From Aurantiochytrium sp. KH105 (taxonomy: Eukaryota; Sar; Bigyra; Thraustochytrida; Thraustochytriidae), in assembly GCA_003116975.1 (NCBI GenBank), contig BGKB01000274.1, positions 124,001-188,000 on the forward strand: a stretch of DNA of 64,000 nucleotides, in the 5' to 3' direction. Below are positions 9,498-18,814 of this stretch, one piece after another. A model generated the notes under the pieces. That model searched no databases, was not told the origin of the DNA, and saw nothing but the letters and a program-made list of their open reading frames with translations. Position 1 is the stretch's first letter. Each line of letters starts with the position of its first letter. The position numbers were made by a program, and so were the translations under genes.

Positions 9498-10916
9498 ATG
9501 ACGGAAGGCAACTTGGCCTTGCAGCAAGCTCGTCTCGTCCATCGCCCCAAACAACCCGGACACCGGAGACGAAACCCGTGTAGAATACCGCCCACGATGG
9601 ACGCGTCTGCGCCGTCGGACCTCCTCAGCGCAACAGAGGCAGACGAGCCCTCACGAAAGCGCGCTCGTCCGGCGCCACAGACGGTCGAGCATCTGGACGA
9701 GGAGGGCCAGCAGCAGCAGCAGCAGCAACAGCAGCAGGAGAAGAAGCAGGAGGAGCAGCAGGAGGAGCAGCAAGAGCAAAGCGCGATGGAGACGAAGCGC
9801 GACAAGGTCAATGAGAGCTCGAACCGCGATAAAAAAGCAAAATCAAACGAATTGCAACTTCGGCCCAAGGTGACGGTGGCTATGCCCGTTCACAATGCAG
9901 AGGCCTACCTCGACGAGGCTTTCGAGGGGATCCTCGCCCAGACATACGAGGGCGAAATTGAGGTCTCTGTCCGTCTCGACGGCTGCTCAGACGGGTCCGC
10001 AGCGGTATGCGCAAGGTGGAGCAAACGTTTTGAGGAGGCGAAAAACAAAGGGTTTTCATTTGTTCTTTCTGCTGCAGAAATCGCGCAGGGTGCAGGTGCT
10101 GCGCGTAACCATGCCGTCCGCCAGAGTTCAGGCACTGTACTTTGCATGCACGACGCCGATGACGTGAGCTTACCCTCGCGCGTGGCAGAGCAGGTCGCAG
10201 CCCTTGCAAATCTCCCTGAAGCCATTGTAGGATCGCGATTCACACGCATACCTGAAGATGCAACGGCGAGGTACACCCGATGGTGTAACGAGCTGGACAC
10301 AGATGGTCTTTATTTGCAGCGATTCCGCGAAGTGACTCTTATTCAGCCGACGTGGGCAATGACGCGAAAGACATTCGAACGCGCAGGTGGGTACATTGAA
10401 ACGGAGGAAGATGGTCGCCGAGCTCTTGCCGAGGATTTACGTTTTTATTACCAACATCTCGAAGCCGGCGATGCAGCTGGATTTTCCTCGCGCGAGCTCT
10501 TGTACAAAATTGAAGAACCCCTTCTCAAGTACCGGCACTTGAGCGGTTCCGTGAGCAGCAAGACACCACGCAAATTGCTTTTTCGCATCAAGGCAAAGGC
10601 AATGGAGCGAAGCGTGCTCAGAGATTGGAAAGAGTTCACAATTTGGAATGCAGGTCGGGATGGAAGAGACTTTCTCAAGAATCTCAGTCCTGAATTTCAA
10701 AAGCGTGTGCGTGGTTTTTGCGACATTGATGAGGAGAAGATCAAACGTGGATACTTTAATCCTGGCTTGCCCACGAAACATCTTCCTGTCGTTCATTTCA
10801 GCCAAGCCAAGGTCCCCATTGTTTGTTGTGTTGCCATGGATCGTGGCGGCGAGTTCGAGGCTAATTTAGCCTCACTTTGTCTCACAGAAGGCCGTGACTA
10901 CTATCACTTCACCTAA
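9498..10916 (+). CDS. B3GNTL1/QTGAL-like family 2 glycosyltransferase (putative queuosine-tRNA galactosyltransferase)
   Basis: 472 residues from ATG 9498; a second ATG at 9597 (MDASAPSD) is an equally plausible start and gives 439. The N-terminal 120 residues are low complexity, with a poly-Gln run followed by Lys/Glu/Gln. The GT-A domain begins at VTVAMPVHNAEAYLDEA, with the DGCSDGS nucleotide-binding stretch and the metal-binding HDADD (about 217-221). The C-terminal block (WNAGRDGRDF, then FCDIDEEKIKRGYF, PVVHF, and a final FEANLASLCLTEGRDYYHF) is characteristic of B3GNTL1, which in vertebrates is the cytosolic enzyme adding galactose to queuosine in tRNA-Tyr (QTGAL). There is no signal peptide or membrane helix, consistent with a cytosolic tRNA modifier rather than a Golgi enzyme. 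Family assignment is strong; the queuosine role is inferred from orthology. Confidence 0.83.
   Translation: MTEGNLALQQARLVHRPKQPGHRRRNPCRIPPTMDASAPSDLLSATEADEPSRKRARPAPQTVEHLDEEGQQQQQQQQQQEKKQEEQQEEQQEQSAMETKRDKVNESSNRDKKAKSNELQLRPKVTVAMPVHNAEAYLDEAFEGILAQTYEGEIEVSVRLDGCSDGSAAVCARWSKRFEEAKNKGFSFVLSAAEIAQGAGAARNHAVRQSSGTVLCMHDADDVSLPSRVAEQVAALANLPEAIVGSRFTRIPEDATARYTRWCNELDTDGLYLQRFREVTLIQPTWAMTRKTFERAGGYIETEEDGRRALAEDLRFYYQHLEAGDAAGFSSRELLYKIEEPLLKYRHLSGSVSSKTPRKLLFRIKAKAMERSVLRDWKEFTIWNAGRDGRDFLKNLSPEFQKRVRGFCDIDEEKIKRGYFNPGLPTKHLPVVHFSQAKVPIVCCVAMDRGGEFEANLASLCLTEGRDYYHFT
9707..9745 (+). repeat. CAG/CAA run encoding poly-Gln
   Basis: An in-frame CAG/CAA trinucleotide run encodes about eleven Gln within the low-complexity N-terminus of the B3GNTL1-like protein. 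It continues as Lys/Glu/Gln-rich sequence. Confidence 0.9.
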
Positions 10917-11521
10917 CAACGTTTGATTTTTTCTTCACCAGGACTCCTTTTCTCTTCAAGAGTTGCTCTTGCTTGTCGCCACTGCTGGGCCACCGGCGTG
11001 GTTTTTAGCAGCGTTTCCTTACGCTAATGCATCCGATCATGTTCAGTTACCTATACCTTGCTCTCAGCAGCATTTCGACATCGTTCGATATGTGAAAGCC
11101 AGAGCAAATTTGTAGATGCACGGCGGAAGTACACGGCTTTATACTGCAGATCTTGTCCAGGTTAGAGTGGCACTGCGCCAACGTCAGAATTCGAGAAGAA
11201 TGCGCACCATGGCTAACCAAGCTCGGAGGGGCTCACTGAGGATGTCGAAGATGACTCAGACCCACTCCTCAACCCGTGTCGTGCTTCACCCAATCTTCGA
11301 CCACACTTGGCCTCAAGCGACAATGTGACAAAAAGTGACAATGTGCCAGTACCTATGAGTCCGCAAGTGAGAGAAGAAGAAGCCCAGTCCAAGTTTGAGC
11401 CTGTGAGAGTGAAATAGAGGCACCGTGACAGTGAGTCCGAGTCACCGACGGTCCGAGTCGTCCAGAAACGTAACGGGTTTCTGCGAGCAGCAAGTCGAGC
11501 GGAGAGCGAGCGCGACGGACG
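10917..11521. other. Intergenic region
   Basis: 3' flank of the glycosyltransferase and 5' flank of the secreted-protein gene, both on the plus strand. Composition is intermediate, with a few scattered short frames lacking features. No RNA gene or repeat was recognised. Confidence 0.4.
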
Positions 11522-11935
11522 ATGGTGTCAGGCGGCGCGGCGAGAGCGTTGGTCGTCATCGTGGCGGTCATGGCCTTGTGGACGACGCATAGCGCCGAAG
11601 CCATTGTGGCACGGCCAACGGTGACGCGAGCTTTATCAGAGACTCCGTGCGCGCGAAAAACTTGCGATCAAGGTCGATGCAAGTTTGAGGACTGCAAGGA
11701 GCCCGTCTCGTGCGCGGGAGGGGCGTGCGAGATGACGCGATGTTTCAGGCCCACGTGCAAGGGCGGGAACTGTGTCTTTGATGCTTCAGAGTTTCCGAGC
11801 TGTTCGGGCGGTCGCTGTAAATTCGAGAATTTGGTCACCTCGCTAGACGCAACCTCGTGCACGGGCGGCGCTTGCACACTTGGCGAGAACGGCCAGGCTA
11901 TCAAGTCGGCGCCGAACGAGGACCTTGCCTTTTGA
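11522..11935 (+). CDS. Small secreted Cys-rich protein with CxxGxC repeats
   Basis: 137 residues from ATG 11522. An N-terminal signal peptide is clear: after MVSGGAARA comes the hydrophobic core LVVIVAVMALW, then a small-residue cleavage region near THSAEA (about 22-27). The mature part contains five copies of a C-x-x-G-x-C element (CDQGRC, CAGGAC, CKGGNC, CSGGRC, CTGGAC), each followed by a short spacer often with F, E or D. An even number of cysteines would allow full pairing into a disulfide-stabilised repeat. I do not recognise the family. The repeats resemble short Cys-Gly motifs in extracellular proteins of protists. Likely exported to the cell surface or medium; no enzymatic motif is present. 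Confidence 0.72.
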   Translation: MVSGGAARALVVIVAVMALWTTHSAEAIVARPTVTRALSETPCARKTCDQGRCKFEDCKEPVSCAGGACEMTRCFRPTCKGGNCVFDASEFPSCSGGRCKFENLVTSLDATSCTGGACTLGENGQAIKSAPNEDLAF

Positions 11936-12002
11936 TGTATCAGAGCTAGAGTCGATCTGTGCAGGGAAAAGGAGATGGAAAAGAAAAATCATGTTTTTGT
12001 AT

Positions 12003-12090
12003 GTATGAATGAATGTATGAATGAATGAATGAATGAGTAAATTTCTGTATGCCTATGTAGGCCTACGTAGGTATATATGTATGTATGTAA
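12003..12090. repeat. ATGA / GTAT tetranucleotide tracts
   Basis: A run of GAATGAAT-type tetranucleotides (about 12004-12037) is followed by TATGTATG-type units (about 12073-12089). They lie between the convergent ends of the secreted-protein and LRR genes. Confidence 0.8.
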
Positions 12091-12104
12091 GAGTAGCTGA
12101 AGGC

Positions 12105-15100
12105 CTACTGGATCACAAACCAAAGATTTGCAAGGTTTTGACGCAAACTAAGGACCGCCATACTTGGCAGCTTGCAGCCACGAACCACGAGCTCCTCGAG
12201 ATATACAAATGAATACATGAGAGTGATGGAGCGCTTCGTGATTCGTGTGCCAGAGAGCGAGAGGGAACGCATGCTCATGCCAAAGGCTTGCGCGAGACAT
12301 TTGACAGCCTCATCGCCAATACCTGCGTTTTGCGAGAGGTTCAGGCGCTTGAGCTTGGCGCGCATCGAACACAAGTGGGAAACCCCGGTATTGGTGATGA
12401 GACCCCCACAAATCTCCAGTGACTCAAGATGGGCGAGGCCAGCAGCCATGAGGTCGCGACAGCCTCGGTCCGTCACATGGGCCCCAAAAAGATCGAGGTG
12501 CTTGAGATTGCGAAGCGAGCGCAAACGCAAGAGACAGGGACCGGAAATATCGCCCGTGTCAATGTTAAGCCGCTCCAGACTGTAAAGACGCTGCGCAAGA
12601 ATGCTCACGCCCGCGTCCGAAACGCCAGACTGAAAAAGATTCAAGTCTACAAGCGCAGGAAGAACCGCGACATGGCGCATCGAGTCGTCGTCTAGATCGG
12701 TCTCGCTCAGATCGAGCGTGTGCAAGTGGACGAGAGCGACGAGATGCGCGAGTCCGCTCGCGGTGATGCGACACGATTCGAGCTTGAGGCTCCGCAGCGA
12801 ACGTGCACGCTTGGCCAAAATGGCGAGCGAGCGGTCGTCCACGGAGGTGTTGGACAGATTGAGTTCCTGGAGCTGCCCAAATTTCTCGTCATCAGCGAGA
12901 CGAACCACGGGGACGTATTCGAGGCTGAGACTCTTCAAGCTGGGCAAAGACAACAGCTGCGCTGCGCCATTGCCCAACGAAGAGCACTGTGTCACGTCGA
13001 GGTGCTCGAGCGCAACCAGTTGCGTGAGACATGGAACGGCCGCAGCTGTGATCGGGTTTTGCGCAAGCACAAGCGAGCGGAGATTTCGCAGGCAAGAAAG
13101 ATGCTGCGCACCAAGATCGTCGACGCTGCAGAACCCTGCGTCCAGGTGCTCGAGGTTATAGAGACCGCAGCGGTCTGCATTCTCAAATTGAGACGAGATG
13201 GTTGCAAGATCGTATGGCGCACGAGTCAACGTGGAAACGATGGATGGGCACGATCCGCGCGACGAGGAAAAGGTTTTCACGGAAGCACCGGTATCCAGAT
13301 TCGGGCTCGTGCTCGACGAGGCCAAAGAGCTGTATGAATCCTGGCGAGCGCGCGACTTGCGCAGCTTCCATGCTGATCGGCGACGACTCATTGATCCAGA
13401 GGACTTGAGTGGGCGCAAGACACGGCGCAAGAACGGATCAGGCGAACTTCCCTGAGACGATTGCGATGGCAGCTGGTGCTGGGGCTGAGGACTACCTCCA
13501 CGAAGTTCATGGCCAAGCGACTCCATTGTCGGCTCTTCCTCGCTTTCGAGGCTTGATGTCGCGCGAGCGCCGCTTCCTTGATCTCCTCGTGGCTCTTGTC
13601 TTTGGAGTCGCAAGGAGGACGTTTCCTCAGCGTCGTGGTCATCGTGCGAGAACGCCGTGCTTTGCGGGGACAACGAAAGAGTGCGAGTGGATCCACTGAG
13701 CGGCGAGGAGAGCATGGAGTTGAGCGAGACGCGTCGCGACGACATTGCTGATAGCGCAGTGGCCGAGGACGTGCTGCTCCTGCTGCTACTGCTACGCGGG
13801 TCGCTATTGTCATCGCTAATGTCGAACTCATCACTCTCCATGACAAAGCCTGCATCTGCGTACCCGCGCGCATCTTCAAGATCACTTGCCGATGAATGAA
13901 TCGGATCGCGGAGCCTCGAGTTTGTGCGCGGGTCTTCGACAAGACCATGTACATGGCCAACCTCTTCCACCAAAGTTGCATCTTCGTCCGAGTCATTTTC
14001 TTCTTCAATGTCGTCATCATCGCTTTCGAAGAACGAGGCCATGGAGCGATACGAGACATTGTCTTGGAAGACGGCTTCGATGGAAAGAGCCTGGCGCTGC
14101 TGTCTCGGAAAGAAGGAATGGTCGGTGGCGTCATAGCAACGCACGATGGCGTCGAGCAGGAGCGGAGCCCCACGCTGAAGGCTAGGCCGGAAGGCGGAAA
14201 GAACGTTGTGGTCCACGTTCGGGATGAGGCCAACGTTAAGACTGCGCAGATTGCAAAGTAGCGCGAGCTGGCAAAGGTAGACTGGCGTAAAGAGTTGGCA
14301 GCGATTCAAATTCAGGGTGCGCAGTTCTTTAGCCATGATGATCCGTGCAAGCGTGGCGTCGGTGAGGCGCGGGCAGCCTGAAAGGTTAAGCTCTCGAAGC
14401 GTGTTCGACAAGGCAGACACGACAAAAGCGACGCTGGCATCTGTGAGCGCTACACAAGACTCGAGACGAAGGACCTCGAGCACCCCTTTACCAAAGCCGA
14501 GGGCGCCGATGCTGCGCAAACCTTCGTCGGTGATGCTTGTGCAATGCGAGAGATCAAGGATGCGCAGGCCAACGAGCCGCGTCATGTCCGGGAGCCAATT
14601 GTCGGTGATGCCGGGGTACTGAGCAAGACGTACCTCCGTAATCTCGCAGCGGTGAAAGGCGGCGAGAATGTCTTCGCGCAAGAGCTTGTGCTTGCGCGCC
14701 ATTTCAAAGAGTTGCAAAGCGATTTCCTTGGGCAAAGCGCGCAAGTTCATGCGTGGAGTGCCGTCGCGCGCGACCCAGTCTTCCGTGTGCTGGCAAAGGG
14801 TACGCATGCAGAGATCGACGAGGCTGAGTGGGCTATAGACGAGGTCGTGATCCTGGACCGCCAGGAGCGTCTCAGCGGCAGTCCGTGCATAATCGCTTTC
14901 TGCCTCGAGGAGCGACGATGGCGGCGGGCGGCTGGGAACGGAGATGGACCGCGTCGCGCGATCCGCGAATGAGGCAAGCGCCGGTTGCGTCGCATCATTG
15001 CATGCGCCCGTGACGGGCGCTGTGAATGCAATTTGGGAGGGCATGGCGCTCACGCTCGGGCGTCTCGGCATGCCAAGGGGTAGGACGTTTCGCTGTGCGA

Positions 15101-15572
15101 CGGACTTGATCACTTCGGAAGAGTTGGTCTGCACGCGATACGTTCGTGTGCGAGGTTTCTTCCGCTGCTCTTGATTCTGATTCTGATTCTGACTCTGATT
15201 CTGTTGCTGAACTGGTTGGTCTTGTTGTTCTTGTTGTCGTCTGTGGTTGACGTGCTGCGCTGTCTGCCAACGCAACTGCGGACGTCGCTCCTGGCCGTGC
15301 GCAGCGCGAGTGGCGCGACGCGCGGCTTGCATCGGTTGGTCATGCGTCCGTCGTTGCTGCTGCTGCTGCTGCTGCGGCGGCGGCGGCAGCTGCTGATGCT
15401 GCTGGGGCAAAGTCTGGGTCTGCATCCGCTGCTGCGCGCGGAGCTGGCGCACGATATTATGCACGTCGGCGCCGCCCACGTCAAGCTCGCCCCCGAAGAC
15501 CACGCCTCCGTGCGTCGGCCGCGCTCTGCGCCGGACCGTTCCCGCGTCTGCCCCGCTCATCGACGCGCCCAT
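12105..15572 (-). CDS. LRR protein with VHL-box (elongin-C/cullin-2 box), putative E3 substrate receptor
   Basis: 1,155 residues from ATG 15572. The N-terminus (1-245) is low complexity, with poly-Gln and QNQSQNQ runs. Residues 250-259 read SLVDLCMRTL, an exact BC-box (S/T-L-xxx-C-xxx-L/V), and 280-288 read LPKEIALQL, matching the cullin-2 box (hydrophobic-P-xx-hydrophobic). Together they form a VHL-box like that of ZYG11/ZER1 LRR receptors. Cys-containing (AMN1-type) LRRs follow at about 311-450, with LDLSHC, LNLSGCPRLTD and LNLNRC units. A long acidic/Ser-rich insert (about 500-770) separates a second LRR block (about 820-1155) with LDLSETDLDD, LNLFQSGVSD and LDLFGAHVTD units. The predicted role is recognising substrates for a cullin-RING ubiquitin ligase; the boxes are seen, the partner is inferred. 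The LRR units also fit an F-box-like or simple scaffold role. Confidence 0.82.
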   Translation of the reverse strand: MGASMSGADAGTVRRRARPTHGGVVFGGELDVGGADVHNIVRQLRAQQRMQTQTLPQQHQQLPPPPQQQQQQQRRTHDQPMQAARRATRAAHGQERRPQLRWQTAQHVNHRRQQEQQDQPVQQQNQSQNQNQNQEQRKKPRTRTYRVQTNSSEVIKSVAQRNVLPLGMPRRPSVSAMPSQIAFTAPVTGACNDATQPALASFADRATRSISVPSRPPPSSLLEAESDYARTAAETLLAVQDHDLVYSPLSLVDLCMRTLCQHTEDWVARDGTPRMNLRALPKEIALQLFEMARKHKLLREDILAAFHRCEITEVRLAQYPGITDNWLPDMTRLVGLRILDLSHCTSITDEGLRSIGALGFGKGVLEVLRLESCVALTDASVAFVVSALSNTLRELNLSGCPRLTDATLARIIMAKELRTLNLNRCQLFTPVYLCQLALLCNLRSLNVGLIPNVDHNVLSAFRPSLQRGAPLLLDAIVRCYDATDHSFFPRQQRQALSIEAVFQDNVSYRSMASFFESDDDDIEEENDSDEDATLVEEVGHVHGLVEDPRTNSRLRDPIHSSASDLEDARGYADAGFVMESDEFDISDDNSDPRSSSSRSSTSSATALSAMSSRRVSLNSMLSSPLSGSTRTLSLSPQSTAFSHDDHDAEETSSLRLQRQEPRGDQGSGARATSSLESEEEPTMESLGHELRGGSPQPQHQLPSQSSQGSSPDPFLRRVLRPLKSSGSMSRRRSAWKLRKSRARQDSYSSLASSSTSPNLDTGASVKTFSSSRGSCPSIVSTLTRAPYDLATISSQFENADRCGLYNLEHLDAGFCSVDDLGAQHLSCLRNLRSLVLAQNPITAAAVPCLTQLVALEHLDVTQCSSLGNGAAQLLSLPSLKSLSLEYVPVVRLADDEKFGQLQELNLSNTSVDDRSLAILAKRARSLRSLKLESCRITASGLAHLVALVHLHTLDLSETDLDDDSMRHVAVLPALVDLNLFQSGVSDAGVSILAQRLYSLERLNIDTGDISGPCLLRLRSLRNLKHLDLFGAHVTDRGCRDLMAAGLAHLESLEICGGLITNTGVSHLCSMRAKLKRLNLSQNAGIGDEAVKCLAQAFGMSMRSLSLSGTRITKRSITLMYSFVYLEELVVRGCKLPSMAVLSLRQNLANLWFVIQ
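15171..15206. repeat. GATTCT-type hexamer run (QN-rich coding repeat)
   Basis: Tandem GATTCT units within the LRR gene encode the QNQSQNQNQNQ stretch on the minus strand. Confidence 0.8.
15352..15385. repeat. CTG/CGG trinucleotide run (poly-Gln/Pro coding)
   Basis: CTG repeats followed by CGG repeats on the plus strand encode PPPPQQQQQQQ on the minus strand, near the N-terminus of the LRR protein. Confidence 0.85.
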
Positions 15573-15630
15573 CCTCTCCTCGCCCCCAGACCTCGCGGCG
15601 CTCGTCTCCGCCTCCGCCTCCTCGCCCTAC

Positions 15631-15690
15631 CTCGTCGCCCTCGTCGCCCTCGTCGCCCTCGTCGCCCTCGTCGCCCTCGTCGCCCTCGCG
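15631..15690. repeat. CTCGTCGCC 9-bp tandem repeat
   Basis: At least six perfect copies of a 9-bp unit lie just upstream of the LRR gene's ATG. Because the unit is a multiple of three, every frame stays open through it. This explains several spurious frames in the region. Confidence 0.9.
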
Positions 15691-17349
15691 CTTGTCGCCC
15701 TTGTTCGAGTTCGAGTTCTGCGCGGGCTCGTGGATCCCTGATGCGCGACCTTTCTTTCCCGCGTCTGGACCTCCCTGTCTCCCTCCGCTCCCTCGGCCGG
15801 CGGCAGAGCCGAGCCTCGGGGCCGCGCGCTCGGGCCGCGCTGCCGCCGCGCGTCTGCGCTGCGCTCGCGCGCCGGGGTCCTGCGCGGGCGGGGCGGCGTC
15901 GCGCGGGCGCGGCGCGGCGAGGCGAGGGATTTCTCGCTTCTTTCCGGGTCTGCTGCGGCTGCTCCTGCTGCTTCGGGCTGGCTGGGAGGGATAGGGATCG
16001 AAGGGAAGGAGGATCAGTTGGTTGAAGCACGAGGAGAGGAATGGCGCATGGTCGAGCAAGGCCTCCCGAACGACCCGAGGACGGCCGATGAAGACCGCGC
16101 AGCGAGCTCCGGCCAGCCTGCGTCTCCGCTCGGCTTTGCTCGCGCGCTGCTGCCGAAGACGATGGACACGTAGTACGTACAAGGAGAGTCGAGGATGGGT
16201 TTTGTTGCTTGCATTGTTGCTGGTAGTGATCGCGTAGACGTGGGCGCACGCGTGCCAGTCCTGCCCACGCCCGCCTCGCGGCGATGCCCTGGGACTCGAG
16301 CTCGAGGACGCAAGAGAAGACTGGCGCAAGAGGAACGGTCGCAAGACCGGGACGGGGAGCGCGAAGACGAGGTGATGGCTTACAGGACGCGGAAGGCGAG
16401 GCCAGGCACGGCAAGGGCACGCAAGTGCAGCAGCGCACGAGGCTTTCTCTCAGGCTGAAAGAGAGGAGAGGGAGGTCTGAGCCGCGCGGAGCGGGCCGCA
16501 GTGGAGGACGGAGGCGCCGCGGACGCGCCCTGTGCTTCCCGCGCCCGTTGGCCTCTGGCCTCCTCTGCAAGTTATGAGAGGCGCTCGTTCTAGTGGCCGC
16601 AGACTTCCTCTTCCTGAGCTGTGGGAGTTTCTGCCGTATTATATGTACGGAAACCAATACAGTTTTGGCAGGAGGGGGTGCGGGAAAAGACTTTTCCGGC
16701 GTGACGTAAGGGCCGGCGGCGAAAGACGCTCTCTTTGCCTGGTAGGTCGACGGTCGATAATGTGCTCTTGCGCGCGCGAGGAAACAGCACTCCAGTTCGG
16801 GCCGCAGACCGGCGACAGGCAGGACGGCCAGAGGTCGGGCGCCACGACTGCCGCTGTTCGCTCGTGCTGCTCTCGCTGCAGCCCTTTCTTCTATGGCTGC
16901 GCGTGCCAGTAGGGCGCGGCGCAGAAGGATTGGCCCTCGCCCGCGGCCGAAGTCCGCACGAGACAAATAGGCCTAATAAATGTTCTTGTTCCTGACCCAA
17001 ACCGTGCGTGCGCATAAATCCGACGACCACCGTGATAGCCGCTAAAGTTTTCAGTGATTCGCTGATGGAGGTCGCGATCATCGTTGCGTCTGCGCGCAGC
17101 AGCAGCACGAGCACGAGCACGAGCACGAGCAACAGGGAACAGACAGCGCGCCAGAGCCTGTGTTGGTTTGCTAAAGGTTCAAGCGCCTGACTGCCTTCGA
17201 TGCAACGAACGCTGGCATAGCGATCGTGCGACAAGCCTGGATGGCAGCGAGCGAGCGACGGGTAACCTCCGTAGCAACGAAAGATCTAGTCTGCGGTGCG
17301 GTCGGGCTCGCAAGGAGGGCCAATCAAACGCTAACTGGCTGATCAGCTG

Positions 17350-17351
17350 AT

Positions 17352-17383
<32 letters not shown>

Positions 17384-17395
17384 CTGCTGGCTGGC
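17350..17395. repeat. (GGCT)n tetranucleotide tract
   Basis: Nearly perfect GGCT tandem units with one interruption (GGCCTGCT), in intergenic DNA. Confidence 0.9.
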
Positions 17396-17897
17396 TAGCT
17401 GACGTAAACGCAGACAAACGCTACAGCAAAAAGACGCCTAGGCTAGTTTTTTTTTAAAAGACCGTCTTTTTATAAGAGCAGGAGCAAAAATATACGGAGA
17501 TTTGACAGACCCGAAAATCCGCACTTGCGTTTCGCAGACCGCGGCGAGGACGCCTGGCTTCGGCTTGGCCTGGAGAGCGCGAATCTGGTCTTTTCGAGCC
17601 ACGAAATTTCGTAGACGGAAAGTTATCGCGTTTGCGGGCCGCGTGGGGTGGTGGTAATAGGCGCTAATATGGGCAGAGAGTTCCCAGTCGTAATAGGGCA
17701 AAGGTAGACGCAAAAGCGCCAAATAAGGTACCAATGACTGTTGAAATTCCCAGCATCCTGAACAAGCTCCTGGTGTAGTGAGCGATGACGTCTTGTTCGA
17801 GGGACCGCTTTGGGGAGTACACTTGCTAAATGTGTTTTGTTGTGGCACATTTCTTGGTCCTCGTCGGCCTGGGCGTCATGCTTCAACGAGCGGTGCA

Positions 17898-17902
17898 NNN
17901 NN
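17898..17902. other. Assembly gap (5 N)
   Basis: Five undetermined bases directly abut the left end of the inverted-repeat element. The true gap length may differ. Confidence 0.98.
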
Positions 17903-18735
17903 TAACCCTGGCTAGCCACATAAAACGGGACGAAATTGGGACGAAATCTCTGCTCACGTTATCCGTCTGGGCATGATCAGATCTACACCGCGTGTTATGA
18001 AATTGAGCGCAAAGCTAGGTTTCCATGTCTAGATTACTATACTAAAGTTTGAGATTCTGAAAAGTGTTTTTGATTGAGATTTAGATGAAAGACTGACTTG
18101 GCGGCTGCGAGTATAAAGTGGTCTATTTGGTCAGAATAGGTCTCGTCCCGAAAAACGGGACGAAATTAATTAAGGCTAATATGACTAAGACCCTCTTACT
18201 GGAGTTTCGTGTAGTAAATTTAAGAATTGCGTTGCGCTCGGAGAATTTATTGCTGCGGCGCTCGCACGTCACCATCCTCAAAGGCGTGCGTCATGGCGTG
18301 GACGAACTTGCGCTGCCGACCACAGCGCGAAGAAGGATGATGCGAGAACAGCTGCGGCACGTCTGCTGGGTGATCTCGTCGTTGCGCGTCGCAACGCGAC
18401 GCCAAGGTAAGGCTATGCAGCCGTCGCAGCTATCAACGAAGAGCGGTGGTTAGGCTCCCGCTACAATGCCAACAAGTACCCACTTTGCAGATCATGTTTG
18501 ATCATGTCTACCGGATGAATCTCCCCGAAAACTTGCATGGCGACGGAGGGGTATCGTGGGAATAACCATGCCAACGCGCGAGATTTAAATTTGATCTGGG
18601 GTATTTCTTTCAATGACTTTTCTGATTTTTAGATATTTCGTCCCGTTTTTCGGGCCGAGACTACACCCCGTTTCGGCAAAACTATTTCGCCGATGATTTC
18701 GTCCCGAAAAACGGGACGAAATTTAGCCAGGGTTA
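17903..18735. mobile_element. Non-autonomous DNA transposon (MITE-like) with terminal inverted repeats and internal palindromes
   Basis: The left end TAACCCTGGCTA (17903-17914) is the exact reverse complement of the right end TAGCCAGGGTTA (18724-18735), giving an 833-bp element with 12-bp terminal inverted repeats. Inside, the decamer GGGACGAAAT and its complement recur. Left of centre are two direct copies (about 17928-17947). Hairpin-forming pairs of CGTCCCG, an A/T loop and CGGGACG follow at about 18143-18162, 18638-18655 and 18699-18719. The interior is AT-rich compared with its flanks and lacks a plausible transposase. A target-site duplication cannot be judged because the left flank is the N gap. 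The structure supports a MITE or foldback-like element mobilised in trans; the superfamily is unknown. Confidence 0.75.
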
Positions 18736-18814
18736 GCATAATAGCAAAGCAAAGCAGCAAAAAGAAAAAAAGAGAGGGAAAATACAATGACTAACAATCG
18801 ATAATGGAGACCTA

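Larger units (their letters stand above)
15573..17902. other. Gene-poor GC-rich region upstream of the LRR gene, ending at an assembly gap
   Basis: About 2.3 kb without a supportable gene. It holds the 5' leader of the LRR gene with a CTCGTCGCC repeat, then GC-rich DNA with Arg/Ala/Pro-coding chance frames on both strands. Short tandem runs occur (AGCACG at about 17099-17130; GGCT at about 17350-17395), and AT-richer DNA after 17400. It ends in five undetermined bases (17898-17902). No tRNA or conserved domain was recognised. Confidence 0.5.

Noticed and set aside
15557-16966. A 469-codon minus-strand frame and a 287-codon frame upstream of the LRR gene
   Set aside because: Arg/Pro/Ala low complexity built partly from the 9-bp repeat; overlaps the start of the LRR gene in another phase.
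17170-17200. GGTTCAAG string as a tRNA T-loop
   Set aside because: No matching acceptor, D or anticodon arms could be folded around it.
17438-17848. 136-codon minus-strand frame beside the N gap
   Set aside because: Non-ATG start, no domain, borders the gap; insufficient support.
17903-17914. TAACCC at the element's end as a telomere-like (TTAGGG) tract
   Set aside because: Only one unit is present, and it is part of a 12-bp terminal inverted repeat matched at the other end.
18118-18453. 111-codon frame inside the inverted-repeat element as a transposase remnant
   Set aside because: It starts without ATG, includes a palindrome, and shows no DDE or DNA-binding motif.
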